A stretch of 64,000 bases of DNA from Roseiarcus sp963774195 (GCA_963774195.1 CAVZDY010000004.1:124001-188000), one strand, 5' to 3'; shown: positions 28,238-36,840, counted from the first letter of the stretch. Program-made: numbers and translations. The notes: a model not told the origin generated them from the sequence alone.

Positions 28238-29850
28238 GCGCGCCGTCCTCCCGTCGCGTTCGGGACTGGCGGCCCGCCGGTTCCGTTTACAGCGCGATCG
28301 GAGGCGTGGGGCTGCTGCTTCTCTGGCAGACGGTCGTGCAGTTCGTCTATTCCGGCAACGGAACGATCCCCTCGCCATTGCAAATCGCCCAGCAATTCTG
28401 GTCGGACGGTCCCCTGTTCTACATCTTGAGCGCTTCGCACACCCTGCGGTCCGCGGCGCTGGGTTGGGTCTGCGGCAATGCGCTGGCGGTCGCACTCGCG
28501 ATGACCGCGGTCGCGGCGCCGGTCCTCGCGCGCCCGATCCTCCAACTGGGAATCGTCTCGTTTTGTCTGCCCCTCATCGCGATTGGGCCGGTGCTGACGC
28601 TTCTGTTCGAGGGCGACCTTCCGCGCATCGTGCTCGCCGCCTTGACGGTCTTTTTCACGACCCTGGTCGGCACGTTGATCGGCCTGCGCGGCGCGGACCC
28701 CGTCATGCTGGAGCTGGTTCACGGCTTCGGCGGCCGCCGTGTCGATCAACTCGTCAAGGTGCGTCTGCGGGCGGCGCTGCCGAGCCTGTTCGCCGCGCTG
28801 CGCATCGCCTCCCCCTCGGCGATTCTCGGCGCGATGATCGCGGAGTTCCTCGGCGCGGAGAACGGATTGGGCGTCATCCTCATCAATTCGCAACAGGGGC
28901 TCAATTATAGCCGCACCTGGGCGATCGCGGTGTTTGCAACCTGCGTCGCGGGGCTCGCCTACTGGCTGACCAGCCTCGCGGCCCGGGCGCTTACGCCCTG
29001 GGCGCGGGAAACGGCGACGAATATCACGGCCAGCGTGGTTCTCTCGACCCCCGCGACCCAGCTCGGCGCCGGCGCCCGCGCCGCGCGGATCATCGGATCG
29101 GCTCTTCTATCGACGTTGCTGATTCTGCTGGTGTGGGAATTTCTGCTGCGAGGGCTCGGGGTGTCTCCCTTCATTGGCAAGGGTCCCATCGACGTCTGGA
29201 TGTGGCTGACGGATCCGGAGACGGGCGCCGCCAACGTGCAGACGCTGGTGGGCGAGGCGCTCGTCTCGCTGCGCGATGCGTCGATCGGCCTCGCCGCCGG
29301 ATCCTGCGCCGCGATCTTGACGGCGATCGCTTTCACCATTTGGCCGCCGTTGCATCGCACTTTCATCGGCCCCTCACTTGCGCTGCAATCCGTGCCGCTG
29401 ATCGCGGTCACGCCGGTGATCGTCCTGATCTTCGGTCGTAACCTGGCGGCGATCGCGGTGATCGGCGGGCTCGTCGCGTTCTTTCCGACGTTGGTCAACG
29501 TCAGTCTTGCGCTGAGCCGGACGCCTCGGCAGGCAATCGACCTGATGCATGTCTATGGCGCCTCGCGCTTTGCGACCCTCTGGAAGGTTCAGTTGCCGAC
29601 CGCCCTGCCCGCCTTGTTCGCCTCGCTGCGGATAGCAGCGCCGCTCGCCGTGACCGGCGCCATGCTCGCCGAATGGCTCGCCACGGGTCAGGGCCTCGGA
29701 TACGCCATGCTGAGCGCGAGCGCTCAATCCGACTATGACGGCCTCTGGGCGCGCGTGGCGCTCGCCACCGGATTTTCGCTGACGATCTACAAGCTGATCG
29801 GCCTCGCCGAACAGGCTGTGCTCAGCCGTTTCGCAGCAACTCAGCCCTGA
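28234..29850 (+). CDS. Double-length fused ABC permease (two BPD_transp_1 domains)
   Basis: 538 residues starting GTG at 28234. Two complete permease domains lie in tandem: the first (about 25-260) has the EAA-type loop EFLGAENGLGVILINSQQG; the second (about 285-530) has EWLATGQGLGYAMLSASAQ in the same place. Each has about six membrane helices, so one chain can form the whole channel. SsuC/TauC permeases are normally ~260 residues and dimerise; the fusion fixes a heteromeric arrangement. The linker around residues 255-285 is Ala/Gly-rich. It works with the binding protein and ATPase of this operon. Confidence 0.88.
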   Translation: MSAPSSRRVRDWRPAGSVYSAIGGVGLLLLWQTVVQFVYSGNGTIPSPLQIAQQFWSDGPLFYILSASHTLRSAALGWVCGNALAVALAMTAVAAPVLARPILQLGIVSFCLPLIAIGPVLTLLFEGDLPRIVLAALTVFFTTLVGTLIGLRGADPVMLELVHGFGGRRVDQLVKVRLRAALPSLFAALRIASPSAILGAMIAEFLGAENGLGVILINSQQGLNYSRTWAIAVFATCVAGLAYWLTSLAARALTPWARETATNITASVVLSTPATQLGAGARAARIIGSALLSTLLILLVWEFLLRGLGVSPFIGKGPIDVWMWLTDPETGAANVQTLVGEALVSLRDASIGLAAGSCAAILTAIAFTIWPPLHRTFIGPSLALQSVPLIAVTPVIVLIFGRNLAAIAVIGGLVAFFPTLVNVSLALSRTPRQAIDLMHVYGASRFATLWKVQLPTALPALFASLRIAAPLAVTGAMLAEWLATGQGLGYAMLSASAQSDYDGLWARVALATGFSLTIYKLIGLAEQAVLSRFAATQP

Positions 29851-29871
29851 GCGAAGGAAAAGGCGACACGC

Positions 29872-30810
29872 ATGAAAACCAGCCCGGTCACGCCGGCCGA
29901 TCTCGTCTCGTCGATCATAGCGCTGCCGCCAATCGCGCGGAATGCCTCCGGCGCGATCGACGTGGTTCAGAACGTCAAAATCGTGGAATGGTTGGCCTCC
30001 GCGCACGTCAGCACGTTCATGTACGGCGGCGTGGCCAACCTGTTCAACGCGGCGCTAAGCGAATACGGCGCCATTCTCGACCTGATTGAGAACATCGCGC
30101 TGGAGGACGCCTGGGTTGTGCCCTCGATCGGCGCGGATTTCGGCAAGGCGATGGATCAGATCGGAATCTTGCGCGACCGCGAATTTCCGACAGCGATCCT
30201 GCTGCCCTTCGCGCCCGTCCAGAGCAAAGGCGTCGCGACAGGGTTGCGCCGATTGTCCGACCGGTTCGGCCGGCCATTGATGGTGTTCTTCAAGAGCGCC
30301 GACTATCTCACCGCCGCCGACGCCGCCGCGCTCCTCACCGACGGTGTGCTTTGCTGTGTCGAATACGGCATTGCTCCAGACGAACGTGGGCAGTTCCCCT
30401 ACCTCGCCCAGCTTCTCGATATGACGGGCAGCGCGGAGCGCATTATTGATGGAGCGGGCGAGAAATCCATCGCGGCCACGGCTTCGCTTGGTTTGCGCGG
30501 CTATACCTCGGGCTCCGGGCTGATCGCGCCGCACCTTTCGATGGCTATCCTCGATGCCCTCGATCGCGGCAATACCGCGGGCGTTGCCGAGCTTTGCGAC
30601 CAGTTCAGACCGTTCGAAGTCTTGCGTGCGCTCTACTGCCCGATCCCAGTCGTGCACGACGCGGTTCGCCTCGCCGGAATTGCCGACACGGGACCCATCG
30701 GCCCCTTCTTCGAACCCATCGCCGATCCCGTCGCCGTGGAGCAAATCACCGCAGCCGCGTTGGCTCTAAAATCGACGAGCCTCACCTTTCGGTCGCTGCG
30801 GGCGGTTTGA
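29872..30810 (+). CDS. DapA/dihydrodipicolinate synthase-family TIM-barrel protein
   Basis: A 312-residue protein. N-terminal strand and loop SIIALPPIARNASGAIDVVQN, then STFMYGGVANLFNAALSEYG (position of the GTTGE substrate loop), WVVPSIGADFGKAMDQ, LLPFAPVQSKGVATGL and RPLMVFFKSADYL with a Lys that could be the Schiff-base residue. Family members are lyases, aldolases or hydratases acting on 2-oxo acids through such a Lys. The YGG loop differs from canonical DapA, so the reaction is unknown. It starts 21 bp after the permease; an inverted repeat near 30797-30820 follows it. Confidence 0.7.
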   Translation: MKTSPVTPADLVSSIIALPPIARNASGAIDVVQNVKIVEWLASAHVSTFMYGGVANLFNAALSEYGAILDLIENIALEDAWVVPSIGADFGKAMDQIGILRDREFPTAILLPFAPVQSKGVATGLRRLSDRFGRPLMVFFKSADYLTAADAAALLTDGVLCCVEYGIAPDERGQFPYLAQLLDMTGSAERIIDGAGEKSIAATASLGLRGYTSGSGLIAPHLSMAILDALDRGNTAGVAELCDQFRPFEVLRALYCPIPVVHDAVRLAGIADTGPIGPFFEPIADPVAVEQITAAALALKSTSLTFRSLRAV

Positions 30811-30822
30811 ACCCGCCCGCAC
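30797..30822 (+). terminator. GC hairpin between the DapA-like and monooxygenase genes
   Basis: GCGGGCGGTTTGAACCCGCC followed by CGC can pair GCGGGCGG with CCGCCCGC-type sequence around a short loop. No T-run follows, so it could be a weak terminator, a processing hairpin or chance in GC-rich DNA. Confidence 0.3.
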
Positions 30823-30879
30823 CGCCGAAGCCGACGCAAGGCGGACCATGACATTTCAAAATCGATCAAAGGAGCTGTT

Positions 30880-32265
30880 ATGACCGCGTCGCGACCAGGC
30901 CAGTTGAAGCTCGGGGCCTTCTTTCACCCCACAGGAAACCACGTCGCAGCTTGGCTACACCCCGAAGCCACGATCGATGCGGGCATGAATTTCCCGCACT
31001 ACGCGGAACTGGCCCGGATCGCTGAACGAGCCAAGTTCGATTTGATCTTCCTTGCCGATCATAACGCGACGCGACAGGGTCCAATCGAAGCCTTGTGCCG
31101 TTCGCCTCAGTACATGGCCCATTTCGAACCGACGACCCTTCTGTCCGCGCTCGCGGCCCTGACGAGAAACATCGGCGTTGTCGCCACAGTGACCACAAGC
31201 TACAACGAACCGTACAATATCGCTCGGCGCTTCGGCTCAATGGATATGATCAGCCGCGGTCGGGCCGGCTGGAACGTTGTGACCTCGTCAAACAAGGCCG
31301 AAGCTTACAACTTTGGCCGCGACGAGCACTTCGAGCGCGGAGTGGCCTACGAGCGAGCGCTCGAATTCGTCGAGACCTGCCGCAATCTCTGGGACAGCTA
31401 TGACGATGACGCGTTCGTTCGAGATCGCGAGAGCGCCACATATTTCGATCCGGGCAAGTTCCACTATGCTCCTCACAATGGCAAGCATTTTTCGGTGCGT
31501 GGGCCTTTGAATATGGCCCGTCCACCGCAGGGTTATCCTGTACTCGCTCAGGCGGGTGCGTCCGAGACGGGTAAGGACTTCGCGGCGCAGATCGCCGAGA
31601 TTGTCTTCACGCCGTTGCACACCCTCGCGCAGGCGACGGCCTTCTATTCAGATATGAAACGTCGCGCCGAGAAATATGGCCGTCGCCCGGAGGACATGAA
31701 GATCATGCCGGGGCTCAACGCGATTGCGGGAAGGACAGATGACGAAGCGGAGGAGACCTATCAATTGCTCCAGTCCAAGATCCATCCGGACGTGGGGCGT
31801 TTGCTGCTCTCGACCGAATTGAACGGCGTCGACCTCTCAGCATATCCGGTCGATGGGCCTTTCCCGTTCGAACTCTTTCCCGATCTGTCCAAGGTCGGAT
31901 TTGCAGGCCTAAACGTGCTGGAAAAGGCGCGTAGCGAGAACCTGACCATTCGCGAGGTCTACAACTGGTATGCCGGCGCCCGCGGTCAGCGTACGTTGCG
32001 AGGGGGTCCGAAACGGATCGCCGATGAAATGGAGGAGTGGTTCGTCAACTACGGCGTGGACGGGTTCCTGATCCAACCGGCGCATCTACCCAACGGCTTG
32101 AATGCATTTGCCGACTATGTGATTCCAGAGTTGGTGAAGCGTGGCCTGTTTCGCGCCGAATACGAGTCCAGCACGCTTCGCGGCAATCTCGGGCTTCGAC
32201 GTCCGCCCGGCCGGTACGCCGGGGGCGCCGACTGTCATCCGGATTCGAAAATTGACCCCCGATGA
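30880..32265 (+). CDS. FMN-dependent monooxygenase of the NtaA/SnaA/DmoA group
   Basis: A 461-residue luciferase-like (bacterial type) flavin monooxygenase. Motifs: LGAFFHPTGNHVAAWLHPEA, FPHYAELARIAERAKFDLIF, LSALAALTRNIGVVATVTTS (FMN-proximal strand), MDMISRGRAGWNVVTSSN (family hallmark GRxGWNxVTS), ARPPQGYPVLAQAGASETGK, and ending ESSTLRGNLGLRRP. Members use FMNH2 from a partner reductase to oxidise nitrilotriacetate, dimethyl sulfide, sulfones or similar compounds, breaking C-N or C-S bonds. No reductase is in the block. The last ~15 residues (RYAGGADCHPDSKIDPR) are unlike the family end, suggesting that foreign sequence begins around 32220. Confidence 0.85.
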   Translation: MTASRPGQLKLGAFFHPTGNHVAAWLHPEATIDAGMNFPHYAELARIAERAKFDLIFLADHNATRQGPIEALCRSPQYMAHFEPTTLLSALAALTRNIGVVATVTTSYNEPYNIARRFGSMDMISRGRAGWNVVTSSNKAEAYNFGRDEHFERGVAYERALEFVETCRNLWDSYDDDAFVRDRESATYFDPGKFHYAPHNGKHFSVRGPLNMARPPQGYPVLAQAGASETGKDFAAQIAEIVFTPLHTLAQATAFYSDMKRRAEKYGRRPEDMKIMPGLNAIAGRTDDEAEETYQLLQSKIHPDVGRLLLSTELNGVDLSAYPVDGPFPFELFPDLSKVGFAGLNVLEKARSENLTIREVYNWYAGARGQRTLRGGPKRIADEMEEWFVNYGVDGFLIQPAHLPNGLNAFADYVIPELVKRGLFRAEYESSTLRGNLGLRRPPGRYAGGADCHPDSKIDPR

Positions 32266-32299
32266 CGCAAATTAGTTCGCGCGATTCCAGATACTTGAA

Positions 32300-32812
32300 A
32301 TGCTGACCCCGCGCCGATCGCCGCCCAGACCCCGCGCCGATCCACACGCAGGCCTGTTTCTCACGGACGAGCCTGTCGGCCAGCCTTACAAATCCCCCGA
32401 AACCTTCGCGATCGTGAGCTTCGTGATTAACCTGGCGCGCAAGCGTCTTTCCAGGGAACCGCACCATATGTTGGCGTTCCCGCGCTGCGCGGAAATTCAG
32501 GGGGCGTGCGACGAGTGGCGCGAGGCGATAAAGGCCGCGAGAGAAGCGTCGGGCTATTGCGAACTCGAGCGCCAGAGCGACGCCGCCCGCGCCGAGGAAG
32601 TCCAGCTGCGGCGGCGCGTTGCGATCGAGCCGGCGCGCACGCTCCAAGGCGTGATCGCGAAGCTCGCCGCCCTCGCCGACGTTTTCGGGCTCGAAAACCT
32701 GGAGGATTTCACAGCGTTCGGGGACGGCGACGAGGTCGGCTTCAGTGGCGTGGCGATGACCGCCGTGCGCGACTACGCGCGCCTTTCACCGAGCGAGGCC
32801 GCCAATGCCTAA
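32300..32812 (+). CDS. Hypothetical protein of the integrase-side island
   Basis: A 170-residue frame. The centre (LARKRLSREPHHMLAFPRCA, EIQGACDEWREAIKAAREAS) and end (LADVFGLENLEDFTAFGDGD) look protein-like, with charged helices and no membrane segment. The first ~30 residues are Pro/Arg-rich and may not be coding. Family not recognised. It overlaps the next frame by 8 bp, implying coupled translation. Confidence 0.45.
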   Translation: MLTPRRSPPRPRADPHAGLFLTDEPVGQPYKSPETFAIVSFVINLARKRLSREPHHMLAFPRCAEIQGACDEWREAIKAAREASGYCELERQSDAARAEEVQLRRRVAIEPARTLQGVIAKLAALADVFGLENLEDFTAFGDGDEVGFSGVAMTAVRDYARLSPSEAANA

Positions 32813-33182
32813 GCGAACGGATCAAGACGTCGCTGCCAGCCCAGCAGAGGTGGAAGCGCGGCGTCAGCGGACGGCCAAGGCGCATGAGTTCGAGCGTCTC
32901 TATTCGAAGTGGCTCAGGGCGCGTGCAGCGGTCGCCGATCCAGATCTACCTGAGGACGACGAATCTGGATACGAAGCCGCGGACCGGTGCGACCCTGCGG
33001 CGCGCGCGCTTCTCATGGCGCCGGCGATCCTGCCATGGATGATCTGGCAGAAGTGGGAGGTCCTCGACGAGTGGGCGTCTGCCGACGGCGATCCGTCCGA
33101 TTGGACTGATAACCGCGTCGTCATGGCGCTCGGCGTCATCAAGGCGGACATCATGAGTGTCGGTTTGAAGGACCCTGACTGA
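32805..33182 (+). CDS. Hypothetical acidic protein of the integrase-side island
   Basis: A 125-residue frame starting MPKRTDQDVAASPAEVEARR. The middle has an acidic stretch (DPDLPEDDESGYEAADRCD) and the end a helix rich in Trp (LPWMIWQKWEVLDEWA). No family recognised. Start and overlap with the preceding gene, and its position near the att site, suggest phage or island cargo. Confidence 0.5.
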   Translation: MPKRTDQDVAASPAEVEARRQRTAKAHEFERLYSKWLRARAAVADPDLPEDDESGYEAADRCDPAARALLMAPAILPWMIWQKWEVLDEWASADGDPSDWTDNRVVMALGVIKADIMSVGLKDPD

Positions 33183-33365
33183 CCTCGCGCAGGCGCGCCG
33201 CTGGGTCGCCCCGGCGGCTCGTCAAGCACCTTGAACAATCGGGCTTCGTCGTCATGAAGAAACCGATGCCGAAGTTCGGCGCTGCGGTGCTGGGACGGGG
33301 GCCGAAAGGGTAACCGATGCGCTTTAGGGCGCGCGGGGCGCTTCAGTAGCGCAAAGAGCAGGCGC

Positions 33366-33524
33366 TTATTTCTTCTTTTTTGCGGAATCGATTTTTTTGC
33401 GCAGTCCCTCGGGGAGGTCTTTCGGATTCTCGACCTCCTTAACCTTCACGGTCCACTTACGCTTTTCTCCGGCCGGCTTTGTATCCTTTTCGGCAGGCTG
33501 CGCTTTCGTTCCGTCTTCGGTCAT
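33366..33524 (-). CDS. Small Lys-rich conserved protein
   Basis: A 52-residue minus-strand frame below usual size limits: MTEDGTKAQPAEKDTKPAGE, KRKWTVKVKEVENPKDLPEG and LRKKIDSAKKKK. A strong GGGAGGGAG site lies just before its ATG at 33522-33524. Charged, soluble, function unknown. Confidence 0.65.
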   Translation of the reverse strand: MTEDGTKAQPAEKDTKPAGEKRKWTVKVKEVENPKDLPEGLRKKIDSAKKKK

Positions 33525-33650
33525 GTACTCCCTCCCTCTTTTTCTCTCTCAGTTGTCGGGCGTCGAGGCCGCTGTTACCCACGAGGATACCCCGGCTCAT
33601 TTCGCGCCGTTTTTCCGCTGTCACAATTCGGGATAAGCATCTGATTTAAA

Positions 33651-33695
33651 TGGCGCGCCCGAAGAGATTCGAACTCCTGACCCCCAGATTCGTAG
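33651..33695 (-). other. tRNA-Arg(ACG) 3' half: attachment-site core of the island
   Basis: Read on the minus strand it begins CTACGAATCTGG (anticodon loop with ACG and 3' anticodon stem), continues through a variable loop and T-arm with GTTCGAATC-type loop TTCGAAT, and ends CGGGCGCGCCA with an encoded CCA. The 5' half of the tRNA is absent (the sequence beyond 33696 is unrelated), so this is not a working tRNA but the duplicated 3' end left by integration into a tRNA-Arg gene. The P4-type integrase starts 155 bp away. Confidence 0.8.
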
Positions 33696-33849
33696 TGAGG
33701 GGATCTACCGTTTTGGGCGACATTTAGCAAACTGAACTCGAGTTAGGTTTGCTATAATCCTCAACGACTTGCATAAAACTCGGTGACGCACAGTGAAAAT
33801 TCCAGTAATATGCGAATCCTGTCCAAGTCGCCCAAGGTCGCCCAACCTC

Positions 33850-35214
33850 ATGCCCGTACCCCTGACCCAGAAAGCCATCGACAAGGCCATCGCCGCAGGC
33901 AAAAAATCCGAGATCCGAGACGGTCGAGCGCGAGGCCTCGTGCTGCGCGTGCATGGCCCGAATAGATGGGAGTGGTGCATCCGCCGCACGTGGCGCAAAA
34001 CGGATTATCGGTTCCTGCTCGGGAACGAGTGGTCCCTGGAAGAGGTCCGCGGGCTGCTCGTTCAGTTTGACCTTCAATGCCAAACAGTCGATCTGCCATT
34101 CCACACGTGGGACAAGAAGTGGCCAGAGTTCCTCGCCAAGCGGCGAGCGGAGAAATTTGGCGTCACGGTCGAGCTGCTGCCGTCGACGCCGCGCGAGCCG
34201 CCACCTCCACAGTCGATCCTTTTCCGGGACGCGAGCAAGCAATGGCTGGAAGAGGTTAAGCGAACACGCCGTGAGACGACTGCGGATAACTACAGGTGGG
34301 CGCTCAATATCGCGGAGATCAAGCCGTTTCACCCTCGTTTCGTAAGAGACATCACCCGCCAGGAACTCGCTGAAGCTGTCGCGGCGATCGCACGCCGAGG
34401 CGCAGAGCGACAGGCAGAATTGACGACGATCGCGCTTCGCCGCATGTTCAAATTCCTGGGTTCCGACGCCATGGTGACACAGACAAACGTCCAGCCCGGA
34501 ATCATGGATAGCCTTGTGGCGCCAGAGCGCTCACTCAAAGAGGACGACGATGGCTCGAATTCGCTGAAGGTCCCTGATGCCGACGACTTAGCACGCATCA
34601 TGGCTTGGCTCGACAATCCCATGTCTCCAGCACCACTTCGCGACCGCCTATGCGGCAAGCTACTCGTTTACACCGCGCAGCGGCGCCGCACGATCGCGCT
34701 GGCCCGCAAAGCGGACTTCCAATCTGCCGGCGAATTCGGCGGGATTTGGAAAATTCCGCCCTTACACCGCAAATCCGCATCGACGCGCAAGAGGCGCGGC
34801 ATCGACGTCGGAGCGCACGTCGTTCCGCTTCCGCCGAGCGTCTGGGCAGTCATCGAACAGTCGATGGAGTTGGACAAGGATTTAGAATTCCTGTTTCCCG
34901 CCACACGTAGTCGGCGCGCGGGACGAGCCGCGACGACGATCCACCCGAGTGCACTCACTCACATGTTCGCGAATATCACAGGGAATGACTGCTCTCCTCA
35001 CGACATGCGCCGCGCATTCGGAACGACCTACGCCCGTATCGCGCGCTTAAAGTTGTCTGACGTGAAACAAATTCTCGATCACTCAGAGGGCGTGAATTCC
35101 GGCGACGTCACGCGCGAGCACTACGCGTTCCTCCACGGCGAGCACGAGAAGTGGCCAAAGATGCAAGGATGGGTGTCATGGGTCGATACAGCCGCCAAGC
35201 GCGGGACGATTTGA
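33850..35214 (+). CDS. Tyrosine-recombinase integrase of a genomic island
   Basis: A 454-residue integrase starting at ATG 33850 (MPVPLTQKAIDKAIAAGKK); the DUF4102-like N-terminal arm-binding part has the RDGRARGLVLRVH pattern. The core-binding domain is about 145-235. Catalytic domain: YTAQRRRTIALARKADF (Arg I), HDMRRAFGTTYARI (HxxR) and LDHSEGVNSGDVTREHYAFL (late His and Tyr nucleophile). All of R-H-R-H-Y appear present, so it may be active. It lies next to the tRNA-Arg 3' fragment and is the most likely integrase for that att site. Confidence 0.85.
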   Translation: MPVPLTQKAIDKAIAAGKKSEIRDGRARGLVLRVHGPNRWEWCIRRTWRKTDYRFLLGNEWSLEEVRGLLVQFDLQCQTVDLPFHTWDKKWPEFLAKRRAEKFGVTVELLPSTPREPPPPQSILFRDASKQWLEEVKRTRRETTADNYRWALNIAEIKPFHPRFVRDITRQELAEAVAAIARRGAERQAELTTIALRRMFKFLGSDAMVTQTNVQPGIMDSLVAPERSLKEDDDGSNSLKVPDADDLARIMAWLDNPMSPAPLRDRLCGKLLVYTAQRRRTIALARKADFQSAGEFGGIWKIPPLHRKSASTRKRRGIDVGAHVVPLPPSVWAVIEQSMELDKDLEFLFPATRSRRAGRAATTIHPSALTHMFANITGNDCSPHDMRRAFGTTYARIARLKLSDVKQILDHSEGVNSGDVTREHYAFLHGEHEKWPKMQGWVSWVDTAAKRGTI

Positions 35215-35415
35215 ACTCAATCTCACAAGCATAAACTGAAGTCGCGGTTCGGTTGTCCAGCCCCCTTCTCGTCCCGACCGAAAATGGCCCTTCCTTCAAA
35301 CGTGGGCGGGGCCGCGAAAGGTCCTCGCTTTCCATTCTGGGTTCAGCGTTTGCGGTGTGAACAAGAGCCAAAAATTAACCCGCAAATGGAGTGGGCCCCT
35401 CGGGCCGGACGGAGG

Positions 35416-35560
35416 TCAGGCGGTGGATTTGACCGTGGGCCGGTGGTTGCGATCCTCGAACTGTTGCGGGCTGAGATAGCCGAGAGCGGAATTGTAAGCG
35501 ACGGCGGTTGTAGACCTCGTCGAGAAAACGGGGAGGGTGCTCGAACGACCCGACATTCCG
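35416..35560 (-). pseudogene. IS3-family transposase OrfB C-terminal scrap
   Basis: Minus-strand residues EVYNRRRL in one frame and NSALGYLSPQQFEDRN in the next correspond to the conserved IS3-family end (YNxxRxHSxLGYxSPxxFE). Only this end remains, with a frameshift in it. Confidence 0.6.
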
Positions 35561-35790
35561 CTCCATACCAACGGCTCCGAAAACGACATCTGCTGCCAGG
35601 TCACCAAACGCGGCATCAGCGGTGGAACCCGCAGCGATGCGGGCCGCGACTGTCGCGGCGCCTTTCTCGCGCTGCTCAAGACCTGCGCCAAGAACCGCTT
35701 CGAATTCTGGGATTATCTGGGCGCACGCCTCGCCTTCCCCGGATGCCAGGATATTCCCCGACCTCGCACAAGTCGTCCGCGCGCTCGCTC
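35541..35790 (+). pseudogene. Transposase C-terminal fragment, family uncertain
   Basis: ERPDIPLHTNGSENDICCQV then TKRGISGGTRSDAGRDCRGA and FEFWDYLGARLAFPG form a block I associate with rhizobial IS transposase ends (the NGSE-D motif would hold the last acidic residue). No start and no intact upstream part exist; the frame breaks after ~35790. Confidence 0.5.
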
Positions 35791-35950
35791 CTACGCCACC
35801 ATGACCGCCGGGACTTTTGCCCCTGTTGCGAGTCGCCCTTGGGCCCCCGCCGTGATGCTGAAACACAGCTGGGTATCGATGGGCGGCGAATGGACTGGCT
35901 AAAACCGTCGGCTCGTGATAGGTTACATGTAACCACCTCGGAGACTCGTC

Positions 35951-36175
35951 ATGGCCTCGGCTTCGAACCCCAAGCCCTCCCGCACAAAGGTCCGGGCACA
36001 TCGCGAGCGGCTGCGCGCGCAGGGTCTGCGCCCGATCCAGATTTGGGTGCCGAACGTACGCGCGCCCTCTTTCCGTTCAGAGGCCCATCGCCAGTCGGCT
36101 GCCGTCGCGGCTAGCGACCATGCGAGGGAGGATCAGGCATTCATCGACGCAATCTCGGACTGGGGTGATGAATGA
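35951..36175 (+). CDS. MazE-family antitoxin (DUF3018 type)
   Basis: A 74-residue protein: basic start MASASNPKPSRTKVRAHRER, then LRAQGLRPIQIWVPNVRAPS and an acidic end AFIDAISDWGDE. This is the compact antitoxin linked to PemK/MazF toxins in Alphaproteobacteria: it binds DNA through the basic part and neutralises the toxin through the acidic tail. Its stop overlaps the toxin ATG by 4 bp (ATGA). Probably autorepresses the pair. Confidence 0.85.
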   Translation: MASASNPKPSRTKVRAHRERLRAQGLRPIQIWVPNVRAPSFRSEAHRQSAAVAASDHAREDQAFIDAISDWGDE

Positions 36176-36531
36176 GGCGTGGCGACATCTGGACCGTCGC
36201 CGGCGGCAAGGGCTACGCAGGCAAGCCGCGCCCGATGGTTATCGTGCAGGATGATAGTTTCGATGCGACGGACTCCGTCACCATCTGCGCCTTCACAACG
36301 GACGAGACCGAAGCGCCTTTGTTCCGCCTGCCGGTGGAGCCGAATGAGCGTAACGGCTTGCGCGCGGGCTGCCGGCTGATGGTGGATAAGATCACCACCG
36401 TTCCTAAGGCCAAGGTTGGCGCACGCGTCGGCAGACTGGATGACGAGGATATTCTGCGGCTCAATCAGGCTATGCTCGTGTTCCTCGGATTGGCAGTCTC
36501 GCCAAGGACCCAGCACCGCGATAGCGGGTAA
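36172..36531 (+). CDS. MazF/PemK-family mRNA interferase toxin
   Basis: A 119-residue toxin: MRRGDIWTVAGGKGYAGKPR, then PMVIVQDDSFDATDSVTICA FTTDETEAPLFRLPV, CRLMVDKITTVPKAKVG and ARVGRLDDEDILRLNQAM. The RPMVIVQ(D/S) strand and the DKI(T)TV segment with Lys are family hallmarks; MazF toxins are ribosome-independent endoribonucleases. Coupled to the antitoxin by overlap. Both genes are intact although nearly every neighbour is broken, as expected of an addiction module. The C-terminal SPRTQHRDSG tail is a little longer than usual. Confidence 0.87.
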   Translation: MRRGDIWTVAGGKGYAGKPRPMVIVQDDSFDATDSVTICAFTTDETEAPLFRLPVEPNERNGLRAGCRLMVDKITTVPKAKVGARVGRLDDEDILRLNQAMLVFLGLAVSPRTQHRDSG

Positions 36532-36584
36532 TCGCCCAAAGGCGACCCGCGATTGGAATTGACGCGCTGGCCGCGATGGAAGAT

Positions 36585-36840
36585 CTCGACTTCTACAGGC
36601 CATCATCGGGAGCCTCGAACTGGCCCAGAAACGGCTCAGCCAGGGCCGCGCATTCGAAATCAATAACCGCCGCCTTGACGTCAGCCACGCGCGCGTCGGC
36701 GCTCACGCACCGCTTGCTCGCTTTCTCCCGCCGTCAGCCGCTGGACCCACGAGCCGGGAGCATGTCATCAAGGTCCTCGGCGACCTTGGATATGCCGCTG
36801 TGTGCGGATTCCGACGAAGCCGGCCAGGCATTCCAATAAG
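36585..36840 (+). pseudogene. Scrap of a hybrid histidine kinase
   Basis: One frame has ALTSATRASALTHRLLAFSR followed by RQPLDPRAG, the end of a HisKA dimerisation helix of PAS/hybrid kinases. A second frame around 36764 reads VIKVLGDLGYAAV, like the start of a receiver domain helix. The ATPase domain between is missing. Internal deletion and frameshift leave a non-functional fragment. Confidence 0.55.

Noticed and set aside
32230..32275. IS21-type end in the sequence CATCCGGATTCGAAAATTGA after the monooxygenase
   Set aside because: It resembles sequence often seen next to IS elements, but no transposase or matching second end was found.
33182..33313. Short frame ending PKFGAAVLGRGPKG after 33182
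   Set aside because: About 45 codons without a start codon or known family; kept out as unsupported.
33651..33695. Functional tRNA-Arg gene
   Set aside because: Only the anticodon loop to CCA part is present; no D-arm or 5' acceptor strand lies beyond 33696.
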